From Candidatus Woesearchaeota archaeon (GTDB lineage: Archaea > Nanobdellota > Nanobdellia > Woesearchaeales > UBA10216), in the NCBI GenBank assembly GCA_016192945.1, contig JACPTE010000011.1, positions 1 through 34,533 of the forward strand: a DNA stretch of 34,533 bases. The letters are read 5' to 3'. Shown here piece by piece: positions 14,201 to 23,175 of the stretch. Under the pieces are notes generated by a model. The model was not told where the DNA came from and searched no databases. It was given only the letters and a program-made list of their open reading frames with translations. Every line of letters starts with the position of its first letter. Position 1 is the stretch's first letter. A program made the translations under genes and the position numbers.

Positions 14201-14888
14201 GCCTGATAATCCTGTACCACTGGTAAACAGCCCTGTCCGAAGCCCTCACCAGTTCAACGCCCTCTCCCCGGATAATTGCGCAGTTCTTCTGAATCCTTAT
14301 TGAAGTGGGGCCCTCATCCCTCAGGTAAATAACAGAAACATTATCTGAAGAATCAGCGCACGTGACTATCGGCCTCCTGCTGCAGGCAGTCACATTAGCA
14401 GTGCAGGCTGCAATGGGAGTTATGTTAAATGTGTTGGCAAGGCTCAGGCTGATTTCGCTGGCAGCAAGGGCAACATAGGCATATTTCTCGCTCTCAGGGT
14501 CAAAAGTTATGTACACCTCGCTATTAGCCCTCCAGCCCTCATCCCCCTCTATGCTTATGTTCTCAGCCTGATACGGGTTAAACCTCAAGCTCAGGATGTA
14601 AACCTGCCCGTTGCTCTGCCAGTTTGTTATCCACAGCGGCTCTGTGTAATTGAAGATAAACCCGTTATAATTAACCGTCTGGGATTTTGGAGGCTCTGTC
14701 TGGACATTCCTGAAAACAAAAAGAGCAGCAGCCACTATTATTATAGCAACAGAAATGATTATGAAATACAGCGTGCTTTTGTCCTTTTCAGGCTCAGAAA
14801 CCCCTTGGGGAGACTCGCTGATTCCATTGCCGCCTCCTGATGATGCATCTTCCAGCTTCCCATCAACTGCCCTTTCTTCAGCTTCCAT
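14187..14888 (-). CDS. Membrane-anchored extracellular protein, paralog A
   Basis: A 233-residue protein with a Gly/Ser/Glu-rich cytoplasmic N-terminus (1-36), one transmembrane segment (about 40-60) and an outside domain rich in N-glycosylation-type NxT/S sites. The C-terminal part shares with the upstream 193-residue protein the pattern P-I/V-V/I-T-C-A, V-I, N-C-x-I-I, then L-x-R-A-x-D-R-x-x-Y, so the two are diverged tandem paralogs; the two conserved Cys could form a disulfide. The gene starts inside the end of that paralog (11-base overlap). I do not recognise the family. Confidence 0.7.
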   Translation of the reverse strand: MEAEERAVDGKLEDASSGGGNGISESPQGVSEPEKDKSTLYFIIISVAIIIVAAALFVFRNVQTEPPKSQTVNYNGFIFNYTEPLWITNWQSNGQVYILSLRFNPYQAENISIEGDEGWRANSEVYITFDPESEKYAYVALAASEISLSLANTFNITPIAACTANVTACSRRPIVTCADSSDNVSVIYLRDEGPTSIRIQKNCAIIRGEGVELVRASDRAVYQWYRIIRPKSP

Positions 14889-15459
14889 CCATCACACCGA
14901 AAAACCCGTACAGCAGCCTGTCCCTTGCCCTGAGCACATCAAGCGGGGTCTCAGCCTCTGCAATTATGCAGTTCCCCCTCTCATAAAACAGGGTTCGGTT
15001 CCCCTGCTCAAAGCTTATTACAGGAACATACGCGGTTGCATTAGCGCAGGTTATTACAGGCAGCGATGATGCATTGGTTGTGAACCCCTGAACTACAAAT
15101 ATCCCTGAAGACTCCCCAAGCGCCTTCCTCAGGTCAAACTGGGCAGCAGCAACAGCCCCTGCAATGCTGCTGTTGAAGTCAGAGGTGACAAGCACCATCC
15201 TTGTGCTGTTAATCCTTCCAACTAAAGAGCTGTTGAGCCTTAACTCCTCAATCTCAGAGGGAAAGTAAGTGAATGGTATCTGCATTCCCCTGATGTCTGC
15301 AACAAGCCCTGTTCCAGTCCTGTCAAACCTGAAGCCCCTGTAATACAGGCTCCCTGTGCTGCTTCCAGTGTAATTGACCAGCACAATGCCTACAACGCTT
15401 GTAACCATCAAAAAGCCGACGACAATAGAAAACAGAATGGTCTTTGAGCGGTCTTTCAT
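14878..15459 (-). CDS. Membrane-anchored extracellular protein, paralog B
   Basis: A 193-residue protein with a short basic start (MKDRSK), one membrane segment (about 8-30) and an outside domain. It shows LPVITCANATAYVPVISF and RGNCIIAEAETPLDVLRARDRLLYG, matching the C-terminal half of its downstream paralog. The middle (about 75-145) contains RMVLVTSDFNSSIAGAVAAA. A TATA box (ATTTAAATAC, 15481-15490) lies 22-31 bases before the ATG, so this is the first gene of a two-gene leaderless operon. Function is unknown. Confidence 0.7.
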   Translation of the reverse strand: MKDRSKTILFSIVVGFLMVTSVVGIVLVNYTGSSTGSLYYRGFRFDRTGTGLVADIRGMQIPFTYFPSEIEELRLNSSLVGRINSTRMVLVTSDFNSSIAGAVAAAQFDLRKALGESSGIFVVQGFTTNASSLPVITCANATAYVPVISFEQGNRTLFYERGNCIIAEAETPLDVLRARDRLLYGFFGVMDGS

Positions 15460-15529
15460 GAACGCTGCAAAACCAAGCAGGTATTTAAATTTTTGGCTAA
15501 ACCCAAAAGAATCCGGAATCTATCAAAAT

Positions 15530-16126
15530 TCACTGCCTTTCAAGCTCTGTAATCTTGGTCCTGAGCAGGGCTATTGTCTTGCTGTTCTCCTGGTTAGTAA
15601 GCGTCCTTCCGCACTCAGGGCACTTAAAGCCCACATCAGTTGCGTTGTCAAAGTCCATCCTTGTGCAGAGGCTCGGGCACATATAGAACAAATCCCTGTT
15701 ATCCTCTTCCCTCTTGAGCCTTTCCCTCAGGTCCTCAAGCTTCCTCTTCTTCAGCATAGCTGCAGAGTGCTTCAGGCCAGGGGGATTAAATGTCCAGTAG
15801 CTTATATACCAGCCCTTCTGCCTGTCCTTTTTCCTGTAATAAGTAACAAGATTATGGCTGTGAAGCCTGTAAAGCATGCTTCTGACAGCATTAACCTCTG
15901 CGCTTATATCCTCAGCTATCTTGAACTCAGAAATGTTCTTCTTGTCACGCAAATACTGGACTACTGGAATGACATCATCCCCAATAACCTCACCTAAGGT
16001 ATCCTGCATGCCTTGAGACAGAGGCTTGCCTAGTGTTGAGCTAGCCTTCAGTAAAGCCATCTTGGTGGACTTCATTCTCTTCACAACCTTTTTCATCATT
16101 CCTGTAAAACCCCCAATCTTTACCAT
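15530..16126 (-). CDS. tfe: Transcription initiation factor E, alpha subunit (TFE)
   Basis: A 198-residue archaeal TFE, homolog of the N-terminal half of TFIIE-alpha, which helps open promoter DNA with TBP, TFB and RNA polymerase. A winged helix covers about 40-125 (ISEFKIAEDISAEVNAVRSMLYRLHSHNLVTYYR, quoted here as separate helix and wing segments ISEFKIAED and VRSMLYRLHSHNL), followed by a basic linker and a zinc ribbon MCPSLCTRMDF plus GFKCPECG (CxxxC and CxxC). The start is uncertain: ATGs at 16126, 16099 and 16096 are possible. The one at 16099 has a GGGGGT site upstream, while a TATA box at about 16167-16180 fits the longer form. Confidence 0.88.
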   Translation of the reverse strand: MVKIGGFTGMMKKVVKRMKSTKMALLKASSTLGKPLSQGMQDTLGEVIGDDVIPVVQYLRDKKNISEFKIAEDISAEVNAVRSMLYRLHSHNLVTYYRKKDRQKGWYISYWTFNPPGLKHSAAMLKKRKLEDLRERLKREEDNRDLFYMCPSLCTRMDFDNATDVGFKCPECGRTLTNQENSKTIALLRTKITELERQ

Positions 16127-16308
16127 TCTGGGGCATACTAGTATTTAAGCATTTCGCTGTTAAAGGAAATAAATATAAACTTTATATAAAATATAAGCTT
16201 TTCCTATGGATAAATCCTGATAAGTATGCCTACTGCAAGCTATTTTGACAGAATAATGCAAAGAAGCGAAGAGCCGCTTCCTGCAATTTAAACACTTATA
16301 ATAGATGT
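16127..16308. other. A/T-rich intergenic region
   Basis: This gap between tfe and the next minus-strand gene holds TATA-like stretches (about 16141-16149 and 16167-16196) probably serving tfe. A 21-codon plus-strand frame (16227-16292, starting MPTASYFDR) has nothing else in its favour. No RNA fold was recognised. Confidence 0.4.
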
Positions 16309-16539
16309 TTACTTCTTCCTGCCGCCCGATTTCCCTGAGCTGGGCGCCGGAGCGCATACAGAGCAGCTTACACCGCAAGGGCAATGCGGCTTGACAAGCT
16401 TCAGCAAGCCCCCTAAAACCATCAATGCACCTATTAATAATGCCCAATCCACCAATTTCAGATACCAGTTGACCAGAACTATCACGCCTATGACCAAAAC
16501 CTTGGCACCTGAACACTTATGGCATACTCCCGGTTCCAT
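16309..16539 (-). CDS. Small Cys-rich membrane protein
   Basis: A 76-residue protein starting MEPGVCHKCSG (CxxC) with hydrophobic segments at about 13-27 and 32-49, then a Cys cluster CPCGVSCSVC and a basic tail GKSGGRKK. The two Cys clusters flank the membrane part and could bind metal. A strong ribosome-binding site (GAGGTGG) and a TATA box with a leader (GTATTTATAC, 16578-16587) support translation from 16539. The family is not recognised. Confidence 0.65.
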   Translation of the reverse strand: MEPGVCHKCSGAKVLVIGVIVLVNWYLKLVDWALLIGALMVLGGLLKLVKPHCPCGVSCSVCAPAPSSGKSGGRKK

Positions 16540-16644
16540 AAATTACCACCTCTTTTTATCTATCTATGAGATAAGAGGTATAAATACTTTACGCTTATGC
16601 ATTCAGCATGGATTATGATATACAAAGCCAGAATCACACTAAAG

Positions 16645-16989
16645 TCAGCTTTGGGATGCCACGTCTTCCTGTCCCAGCAGGGATGAATCACCGCCCTCTT
16701 CAGCGGCAATATCTGCATCGCTTAGCGTCTGGACTGATGATGCAGGGGGATTTGCTGCGCCTTGGACACCCTGTGGCAGTGCTGGCGTTGCTGCCGGCTC
16801 TGTTGAGCTGCCTTGCTGAACTGCATCCGGAACATCTGAGCCTGAAATGGTGTTCTCATCACCTACCGGGCTTGGTACAGCAACATCATTCTCATCCAGC
16901 TTTTCTCCCGGGCCTTTCTGCCCGCAGCCTGAAATGACCAGTGCCAAGGCTAAAATTACGCCTCCAACAGCCAGAACAGGTCTTCTCAT
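16645..16989 (-). CDS. Small low-complexity lipoprotein
   Basis: A 114-residue protein with a lipoprotein signal: MRRP, a hydrophobic stretch and lipobox VISGC at about residues 18-22. The rest is acidic and rich in Ala, Pro, Ser and Gly with no visible fold, looking like an extended surface tether. It starts 2 bases after the stop of the upstream secreted protein gene, so the pair is cotranscribed. Function is unknown. Confidence 0.65.
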   Translation of the reverse strand: MRRPVLAVGGVILALALVISGCGQKGPGEKLDENDVAVPSPVGDENTISGSDVPDAVQQGSSTEPAATPALPQGVQGAANPPASSVQTLSDADIAAEEGGDSSLLGQEDVASQS

Positions 16990-16991
16990 CT

Positions 16992-17927
16992 TCAGCCAGA
17001 CCTCAATGTTCGCACCAATTCGCTCAGGTCCTTTGCAGCCTGCCTAATCTGGCTCCAGACAGCATTATCCTTGCCCTTCTGCGGGTATTGGGCTGTGCCT
17101 GTTGCGTCAAGGGCTGCTTTTGCAGCATCCAGCCCTGCCTGAATCATGCTTATCCTGTCAGCCTGGCTGGCTGCCTTTGGACTGGCCTTGACAACAGCCA
17201 GTATGGCATTCAGCTTCTCAATCTCAAACTTTGCAGAGAAGTGGAAATTCACGCCGCTCTTGCACCCGTCGTGCAGGCAATATTTCTCCATGGCTGCTGC
17301 CAGCTCCTTTCCATCCTTTGCCTGTGAAATATCAGATTTCAGCGGCTCAACAACCTGCGACCTTGCACTATTAACAATGCCAATAATATTGCTGGTGTCA
17401 ATGCCCTTTGCAGTCAGGTTTGCTGCCCTGGCACCTGCCTTGTCAATCTCATCATTGAAAACATCAACCCTTGAATTGGAGTAGCTCTTCATTGCAGAGA
17501 AATGGCACGCATCAAAAGTGGACTTTAGCTGCTCACCCCCTGACTTCAGGCTGGCGCGAGTTTCTTTTGTGAGGTTCTTTCCATGAGCCTGCCTCACATC
17601 CTGAATAGCCTTCCTGGCATCCTTCATATGCGCATCGTAAGAGCTCTTGACGTAATTCCTATACCCGTCAACAGCACCCTGGCTGGCATAAGACTGGAGC
17701 TGCGCAACATCCTGCTTCAGCGCATCAGACTGCTGGCTCAGTGAAGCGGCATCAGGAAAGCCTGAAACAAGCAGGCTGATAAGCCCCTCTGTGTAGTCCG
17801 CCTTGCACTTCGCCTCTGCAACAGCAGCCTCAAGATGCCTTGACTCAGCTGCCTGGCGATTTTCTGCACCATAAGCAAAGGGCGCTGCAAAAACCATCAA
17901 TAAAAACAACACAAGGAATTTCTTCAT
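16992..17927 (-). CDS. Secreted alpha-helical protein
   Basis: The chosen start at 17927 (311 residues) gives a clean signal peptide, MKKFLVLFLLMVFAAPFAYG, cut before AENR, and has a GAGGTG ribosome-binding site 6 bases upstream. An ATG at 17954 would add nine residues before the signal. The mature protein is almost all helix with coiled-coil-like heptads (for example EIEKLNAILAVVKA) and a few Cys (AEAKCKADY, DACHFS, KYCLHDGCKSG), probably in disulfides. It is cotranscribed with the small lipoprotein that follows. No family is recognised. Confidence 0.7.
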   Translation of the reverse strand: MKKFLVLFLLMVFAAPFAYGAENRQAAESRHLEAAVAEAKCKADYTEGLISLLVSGFPDAASLSQQSDALKQDVAQLQSYASQGAVDGYRNYVKSSYDAHMKDARKAIQDVRQAHGKNLTKETRASLKSGGEQLKSTFDACHFSAMKSYSNSRVDVFNDEIDKAGARAANLTAKGIDTSNIIGIVNSARSQVVEPLKSDISQAKDGKELAAAMEKYCLHDGCKSGVNFHFSAKFEIEKLNAILAVVKASPKAASQADRISMIQAGLDAAKAALDATGTAQYPQKGKDNAVWSQIRQAAKDLSELVRTLRSG

Positions 17928-18045
17928 ATTCACACCTCTCATATCTTCACCCATCCCTGCACATCCCCATATTTAAATCTTGTGAATACGATTTCTGAAG
18001 CGAGGAATAGCAAAACTTAAATAGTTTGCCCTATAAATCATATTC
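17928..18045. promoter_or_regulatory. Divergent promoters of two secreted-protein genes
   Basis: The minus-strand TATA (ATTTAAATATG, 17969-17979) fits the 17927 start with a short leader containing its ribosome-binding site. The plus-strand TATA (ACTTAAATAG, 18015-18024) lies 22-31 bases before the GTG at 18046 and fits leaderless expression of the first giant protein. Confidence 0.5.
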
Positions 18046-21000
18046 GTGTTGCAAGGCAGACTGTATTTGAGAAGGATTTTTTTGCTGATCATTATAGCCC
18101 TATCATTCCTATCCATTTCAGCCGTTGTTCAGGCCAGCCACTTTTCAAGGATTTATCAGATAACAGGAAGCGCAATAGAAAACACGACAGCATCATCAAA
18201 GCCTGACCTGACTGTGCCTTTCATTGTTTACACTCCCCAGAGCATCACAGAAGGAGACTCAGTCCTGCTCACAGCCAACTTCAAGAACACAGGCCAGGCA
18301 AACTCGGGCGGATTCGCATACAAATGGTATCTTGACAACGCAGAAGCAGGCTCAGGAACAAACCCAGGAATAGGCGCAGGGCTCACATGGAATGAGCATT
18401 ACAGCTGGAAGGCAACAGCAGGAACACACTCAATAAAGCTGGTCATAGACTCAAACAGCCAGGTTGATGAATCAAACGAGGCAAACAACGAATATGCAGT
18501 CACAGTAACACCCGCAGGCAAAATTACAGGAACAACAAATGTAACACTGCCGACAAACAACGCAACGCCAGCAGCCTGTACTGATTCTGATGTAAGCACA
18601 CAATTCCCTGATGGAATCAACATATATGCCAAGGGCAGTGTAACTGCCAGTTCAGGCACAAGTGTACCATCTGCAAATGGAACTTCATATACATCTTATG
18701 ACAATTGCCTGTACTCAGACCCAAGCTATTCACGTGATACCAGCTTCTGCAATCAGCTTAATTGCTACGTCAATGAATTCTACTGTGCAGGACCAGCAGG
18801 AGGGGCTAAAACGCAATACGTGAAGACAATCAAGTGCGATTACGGCTGCAAGGATGGGGAATGCTTCGCTGCATCCCAGCCAGGATGGCTATACTTTAAT
18901 TCCAATACACCAGAGGTAAGCATCTATATTGATAATTCATTCAGGGGATTGACTCCGATAAACCTGACACTCAGTTCAGGAAGCCATGCATTAAAGGCCA
19001 CCAAGCAGGGCTATAATGATGACACCTCGGATGTTTACGTGACTTCGTTCAGCTCATTATATTCAGGCATCTATATGACGCAGGCCAGCCAGGGAAGCAC
19101 AACATGCACTGATTCTGACGGCGGCAAGACTTATGGCACTTACGGGACAGTAACAGAGTGCTCTTCCCAGGGTGGGGCTGGCAGCAACGGCAGTTGCTTC
19201 TCGCTTAATGACTTCTGTTCAGGCTCTATGCTGAGCGAATACTTCTGCTATGCCAACAGCTCTTCAGGCCGCGAGGCTTACCAGTGCCAGAACGGGTGCG
19301 GCAGCGGAGCATGCGTGTCGTCAACTCCTTTGCCATTACCTCCCCCTGATGCTGCCAATAATACAGCAGATTATTCTGTACAGCTTGCAAAAGGATGGAA
19401 CCTGCTCAGTCCTGCATCCCTTGGAGTTTCACCCAGCACGATAACAAACACAGACTGCAGCATGAATGAATTGACACTCTATTCATATTTCCCCACGGAA
19501 TCAAAATACGGGCGATATGAGCTTGTTTCAGCAGGGCAAAGTTCATACGTGCTGAATGGAAAAACAGACAAGGATACTGAGCTTCTCAACAAGTATTCAG
19601 GAAGCAATTACATGATTTCAACAAATGCAAACAGCTGGTGGGCAATATCAAAGAAAAACTGCAAAATTACAGGAACAATGAAAGGCGAAATAGTTGAGCC
19701 CGGATTCCTTAAAAAGGAAAAGAAGCTGGTAAAGGGATGGAACTTCATCAGCATAACGCCTGATGTGGTCGGCCATAACCTGAATGAAATAAAAGGAACA
19801 TGCAAGATAACCAAGGCGTACACATTTGACCAGCAAGTGCAAGATTGGGAGCCTGTGACAGACTCAGGGTTCCCAACAACATCATTAGGATACGGAATGA
19901 TTCTGAACACAACTAGCGAATGCAACCTGAAGCCTGCAGCCCCTCCATCCCCTCAACCAGATACGTGTGCGGATTCTGACGGCGGCAAGACCTACGGCAC
20001 TTACGGGACAGTAACAGAGTGCTCTTCCCAGGGCGGGACTAGCAGCAACGGCAGTTGCTTCTCGCTTAATGACTTCTGTTCAGGCTCACAGAAGTCTGTC
20101 TTGGGTGAGGGCGAAACAAAGAATATCAATGCTGGTGGCAAAAATTATGATGTTATAGCATCATTCATCGGGGCGGATGGCGTAGTGCTGACAGTGAATG
20201 GTGCATTGACAGACACGCTCAAGAAGGGAGACTCTTACCTTACGGGTGATGGCGCGAGGATTACAACTGTGGGAATGACATACTCAAAAGACTTTCCAAC
20301 TGAAAGAAGTGTTCAGATTGAATTAACACCACCGAACTCTATGCTGAACGAATACTTCTGCTATGCCAACAGCTCTTCAGGCCGCGAGGCTTACCAGTGC
20401 CAGAACGGGTGCAGCAGCGGAGCATGCAACACATTATCAAAAGGCACTCTTAATATAAACTCCAATCCTCAGCTTGCGAATGTTTATGTGGACGCGGCAT
20501 ATAGTGGTCAGACGCCCCTGACAGTAAGCAATCTTCCTGCACAGGATCACACAGTCAGGATTTCAAAACAGGGATATGAAGATTACGAAACAACAGTCGC
20601 AGTTCCTGTTTCGGGGGAGCTAAAGATTGATGCAACCCTGAATACAGCTGGGGCGTTTATGAGCACAGACCTGTCGGTCCTGTATATAGGAGAATCAAAA
20701 AGCGGCAATAGCATAACATTCACTGCGTATGTCAAGAACAACGGGAATGCTGCAAGCTCGCAGGCTGCATATAAGTGGTATGTTGACGGGGCTGAAATTA
20801 AGACTGGAATATTAAGCCAGCTGGAGCCGAACATTATTGGGAGTGCCTCCACAACATGGACAAGGCAGTCAGGGTATGTTGCGTCATACCCCCTGAAGCA
20901 TAAGGTAAAATTTGCGGTATCAGCCAGTGACAAGAGAAGGGAAAACAACGAGAGGGAAGACTATGTGGACGCGTTAAGCGTCAAGATTTTTGTCAAGAAG

Positions 21001-23121
21001 GGAACATATGACAAGTACACAACTGGCGGATATACTTTTGAGGAGAGAATGCAGCACAGCATTGACAGGGCTAACCAGATGTTTGAAGAGGCCATTTACA
21101 AAAGCTCTCCGAATGGAATTCTTGAAAGGTTCAGGATAGAGGGCATAGAGAAGTATGACTCGGCAGTTCCTGCTGAGTTTGACAGCCATCTTGGTGTGGA
21201 CTTAGCTGTTCTTGCTGATGAGGGTGGGCCTAGGCTCGGTTACCTGCCATATCCTAATTATAATATAGGGCACAACTTTCTTATTGGTGGTGAGGGGATT
21301 TTCTCAGATGATGGGGAGAGGGCTCTGGTTCATGAGATGGGGCATTATAGGGATGTAGTCCACCCGTATATAGCCAGCATAGATGGCAGCAAAAATGCTG
21401 TGAACAGCGTGGCTTACACTTCGAAATATGATGGTGATGTGATGAACTGGTACTGGTCTACAGCAGGGTTTTCTGAATATTCGGCTGGTGTTGTCAACAA
21501 GTATCTTGGGCAGGGAAGCCCGCCTGTGGCAGAATGGGCTGATTTTAATGTTAATGGACAGGCAAGAAGCGGGTTCTTATGGAAGGACATACCTGCACAA
21601 AACAGGATAAGGGTGATGAATAACGGAGCTGCGGTATCAGGAGCGCAAATTTCAGTTTACAGGTCTTCGGGAACATTTGAAGTGGGAGGGCAATCAATCT
21701 CAGCATCATCAATATTATCTGGCACAACAGACAGCAGCGGATACTTCAGCTTGGGGCAGCCGTTTGACTCAACAAACAGCGACTGGGGAAAACGGGGAAC
21801 AGTGCTGCTAATCAAGATTACAAGCAGCGGCCAGGCGAAATACAAGTGGCTGGAGATATTTGACTTCAACCTAGCATACTGGGCAGGTGATGCGGCAACC
21901 CACACGTTTGAACTGGAGCTCGGATGCACAACTCCAAGAGATGACTTAACAATAACAAAGGATACAACGCTATGCCAGGGAACGTACACTCTAACTGACT
22001 CAAACAAGGACGGAATAATAAAAATTGCAGCAAACAACTTGATACTTGATTGCGGAGGAGCAATCATTTCAGGGCCAGCAATATCCCCAAGGCAGGCAGG
22101 AGACAGCACAAGAAGCTACACAGTAAACAATGAATATACCGGGATAGGCATATCGGTTATTGAAAGGAATGGAGTTGAAATCAGGAACTGCAATATACAG
22201 AAATACAGATACGGGATTCTTGCAAGGGACAGCAAAATAATAAACATACACCACAACACACTATCAAACAATTTCGACAACACAGGCACAGTATCAGGAA
22301 TGCCGTACAGGTATGGAGGCTGGCTCCAGCCATGGGACTTCAAGAATGGAGGAGGAGGGGCATTGCTGCAAAGGGTTGAAAACAGCGTTTTCATGAACAA
22401 CCCTTCAAGGAACCAGATGATTGGCATAAGCCTTCTAAATAGCAGGAACATCAAGATAAACAATAATGACTTATCCAGAAACACGGGAGCAGGAATATAC
22501 ATGTCAGGCTCCACTTACAATGACGTTCACAATAACAACATAGACTATGGAATCAGAACCTGTGAAAGTGCTCCGGAAGGGGGGTGTGACGCAGCAGGAA
22601 TCCTGATTGAAGAAGGCTCAAGCTATAACGAAATTGCGTCAAACAGCATGAAATTTGGAGGAGATGGCTACTTTGCAAGGGCAAACACAAACCTTAACGG
22701 GCAAACCAGCATTCCTCCAAGCATACAAAACAACTACAACATAGTAAAGGATAATGACGGCTCATACTCGCCGCATAACGCGTTTGAGGCAACATTCTCT
22801 GTCGGAAACAAGTTCATCAGCAACAAGGCATCAAACAGCGGCTACGGATTCTGGCTCGGATTCTCAAGCAGCATGCTGATAGAGAACAATGAAATAAACA
22901 GCAACGGCAATGGAATAGATGTAGAACATGGGCACGGAACAACAATAAACAACAACCGCATAAACAACAACCAGCAAGCTGCAATCAACCTGCGTGCAGG
23001 CAACGCTGCACTAAGGCAATATTTCCCCTCAAGCAACTATGTGATAAGCTACAACCAGATGACAGGCAACGGCCAGAACCTCGCAGCAACAGACACAACA
23101 GGCATTACACAACAGACCTAA
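18046..23121 (+). CDS. Giant secreted multidomain protein with metzincin-like protease and beta-helix domains
   Basis: A 1691-residue protein starting GTG-TTG. Order by rough residue: signal peptide 1-31; conserved ITGSAIENTTA 39-49; CARDB 53-155; degenerate Cys module 177-275; PEGA 281-345; Cys module 354-425; Trp-rich KGWNLL module 445-632; second Cys module 641-795, interrupted by an inserted domain (682-764); PEGA 798-866; CARDB 874-976; protease domain about 981-1178; beta-sandwich 1186-1290; right-handed parallel beta-helix 1296-1691 with NNxI-type rungs. The protease has HEMGHYRDVVH from H1096, i.e. HExxHxxDxxH (G usual at the eighth place), and a likely Met-turn DVMNW. It likely acts at the cell surface, perhaps digesting or binding host or environmental polymers; that is inference. 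Confidence 0.85.
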   Translation: MLQGRLYLRRIFLLIIIALSFLSISAVVQASHFSRIYQITGSAIENTTASSKPDLTVPFIVYTPQSITEGDSVLLTANFKNTGQANSGGFAYKWYLDNAEAGSGTNPGIGAGLTWNEHYSWKATAGTHSIKLVIDSNSQVDESNEANNEYAVTVTPAGKITGTTNVTLPTNNATPAACTDSDVSTQFPDGINIYAKGSVTASSGTSVPSANGTSYTSYDNCLYSDPSYSRDTSFCNQLNCYVNEFYCAGPAGGAKTQYVKTIKCDYGCKDGECFAASQPGWLYFNSNTPEVSIYIDNSFRGLTPINLTLSSGSHALKATKQGYNDDTSDVYVTSFSSLYSGIYMTQASQGSTTCTDSDGGKTYGTYGTVTECSSQGGAGSNGSCFSLNDFCSGSMLSEYFCYANSSSGREAYQCQNGCGSGACVSSTPLPLPPPDAANNTADYSVQLAKGWNLLSPASLGVSPSTITNTDCSMNELTLYSYFPTESKYGRYELVSAGQSSYVLNGKTDKDTELLNKYSGSNYMISTNANSWWAISKKNCKITGTMKGEIVEPGFLKKEKKLVKGWNFISITPDVVGHNLNEIKGTCKITKAYTFDQQVQDWEPVTDSGFPTTSLGYGMILNTTSECNLKPAAPPSPQPDTCADSDGGKTYGTYGTVTECSSQGGTSSNGSCFSLNDFCSGSQKSVLGEGETKNINAGGKNYDVIASFIGADGVVLTVNGALTDTLKKGDSYLTGDGARITTVGMTYSKDFPTERSVQIELTPPNSMLNEYFCYANSSSGREAYQCQNGCSSGACNTLSKGTLNINSNPQLANVYVDAAYSGQTPLTVSNLPAQDHTVRISKQGYEDYETTVAVPVSGELKIDATLNTAGAFMSTDLSVLYIGESKSGNSITFTAYVKNNGNAASSQAAYKWYVDGAEIKTGILSQLEPNIIGSASTTWTRQSGYVASYPLKHKVKFAVSASDKRRENNEREDYVDALSVKIFVKKGTYDKYTTGGYTFEERMQHSIDRANQMFEEAIYKSSPNGILERFRIEGIEKYDSAVPAEFDSHLGVDLAVLADEGGPRLGYLPYPNYNIGHNFLIGGEGIFSDDGERALVHEMGHYRDVVHPYIASIDGSKNAVNSVAYTSKYDGDVMNWYWSTAGFSEYSAGVVNKYLGQGSPPVAEWADFNVNGQARSGFLWKDIPAQNRIRVMNNGAAVSGAQISVYRSSGTFEVGGQSISASSILSGTTDSSGYFSLGQPFDSTNSDWGKRGTVLLIKITSSGQAKYKWLEIFDFNLAYWAGDAATHTFELELGCTTPRDDLTITKDTTLCQGTYTLTDSNKDGIIKIAANNLILDCGGAIISGPAISPRQAGDSTRSYTVNNEYTGIGISVIERNGVEIRNCNIQKYRYGILARDSKIINIHHNTLSNNFDNTGTVSGMPYRYGGWLQPWDFKNGGGGALLQRVENSVFMNNPSRNQMIGISLLNSRNIKINNNDLSRNTGAGIYMSGSTYNDVHNNNIDYGIRTCESAPEGGCDAAGILIEEGSSYNEIASNSMKFGGDGYFARANTNLNGQTSIPPSIQNNYNIVKDNDGSYSPHNAFEATFSVGNKFISNKASNSGYGFWLGFSSSMLIENNEINSNGNGIDVEHGHGTTINNNRINNNQQAAINLRAGNAALRQYFPSSNYVISYNQMTGNGQNLAATDTTGITQQT
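19105..19314 (+). repeat. Cys-rich module, DNA copy 1
   Basis: Encodes C-T-D-S-D-G-G-K-T-Y-G-T-Y-G-T-V through NGCGSGAC. It is nearly identical at the DNA level to the interrupted copy at 19966-20085 plus 20339-20428 and to 26015-26222 in the next giant gene, so these are recent duplications or gene-converted copies. Confidence 0.8.
20086..20335 (+). repeat. 250-base duplicated module, copy 1, inserted inside a Cys module
   Basis: From TCACAGAAGTCTGTC to ACACCACCGA this matches 26330-26579 over the same 250-base length with only scattered differences. It encodes a small beta domain (KSVLGEGE to SVQIELTPP). Here it splits a Cys module between FCSGS and MLNEYFC. Confidence 0.85.
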
Positions 23122-23175
23122 AGACCACAGCATTATCAAATATGACTCTTATCTTGCTGCCGCTCATTTTGAATA
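23122..23175. other. Short intergenic gap
   Basis: A/T-rich sequence between the convergent first giant gene and tRNA-Thr. No gene or strong terminator hairpin is seen. Confidence 0.3.

Noticed and set aside
16227-16292. 21-codon plus-strand frame starting MPTASYFDR
   Set aside because: Too short, with no ribosome-binding site; kept only as part of the intergenic description.
16160-16516. 118-codon minus-strand frame overlapping the small Cys-rich membrane protein
   Set aside because: It is in another frame of a gene with better start signals and has a low-complexity, unrecognisable product.
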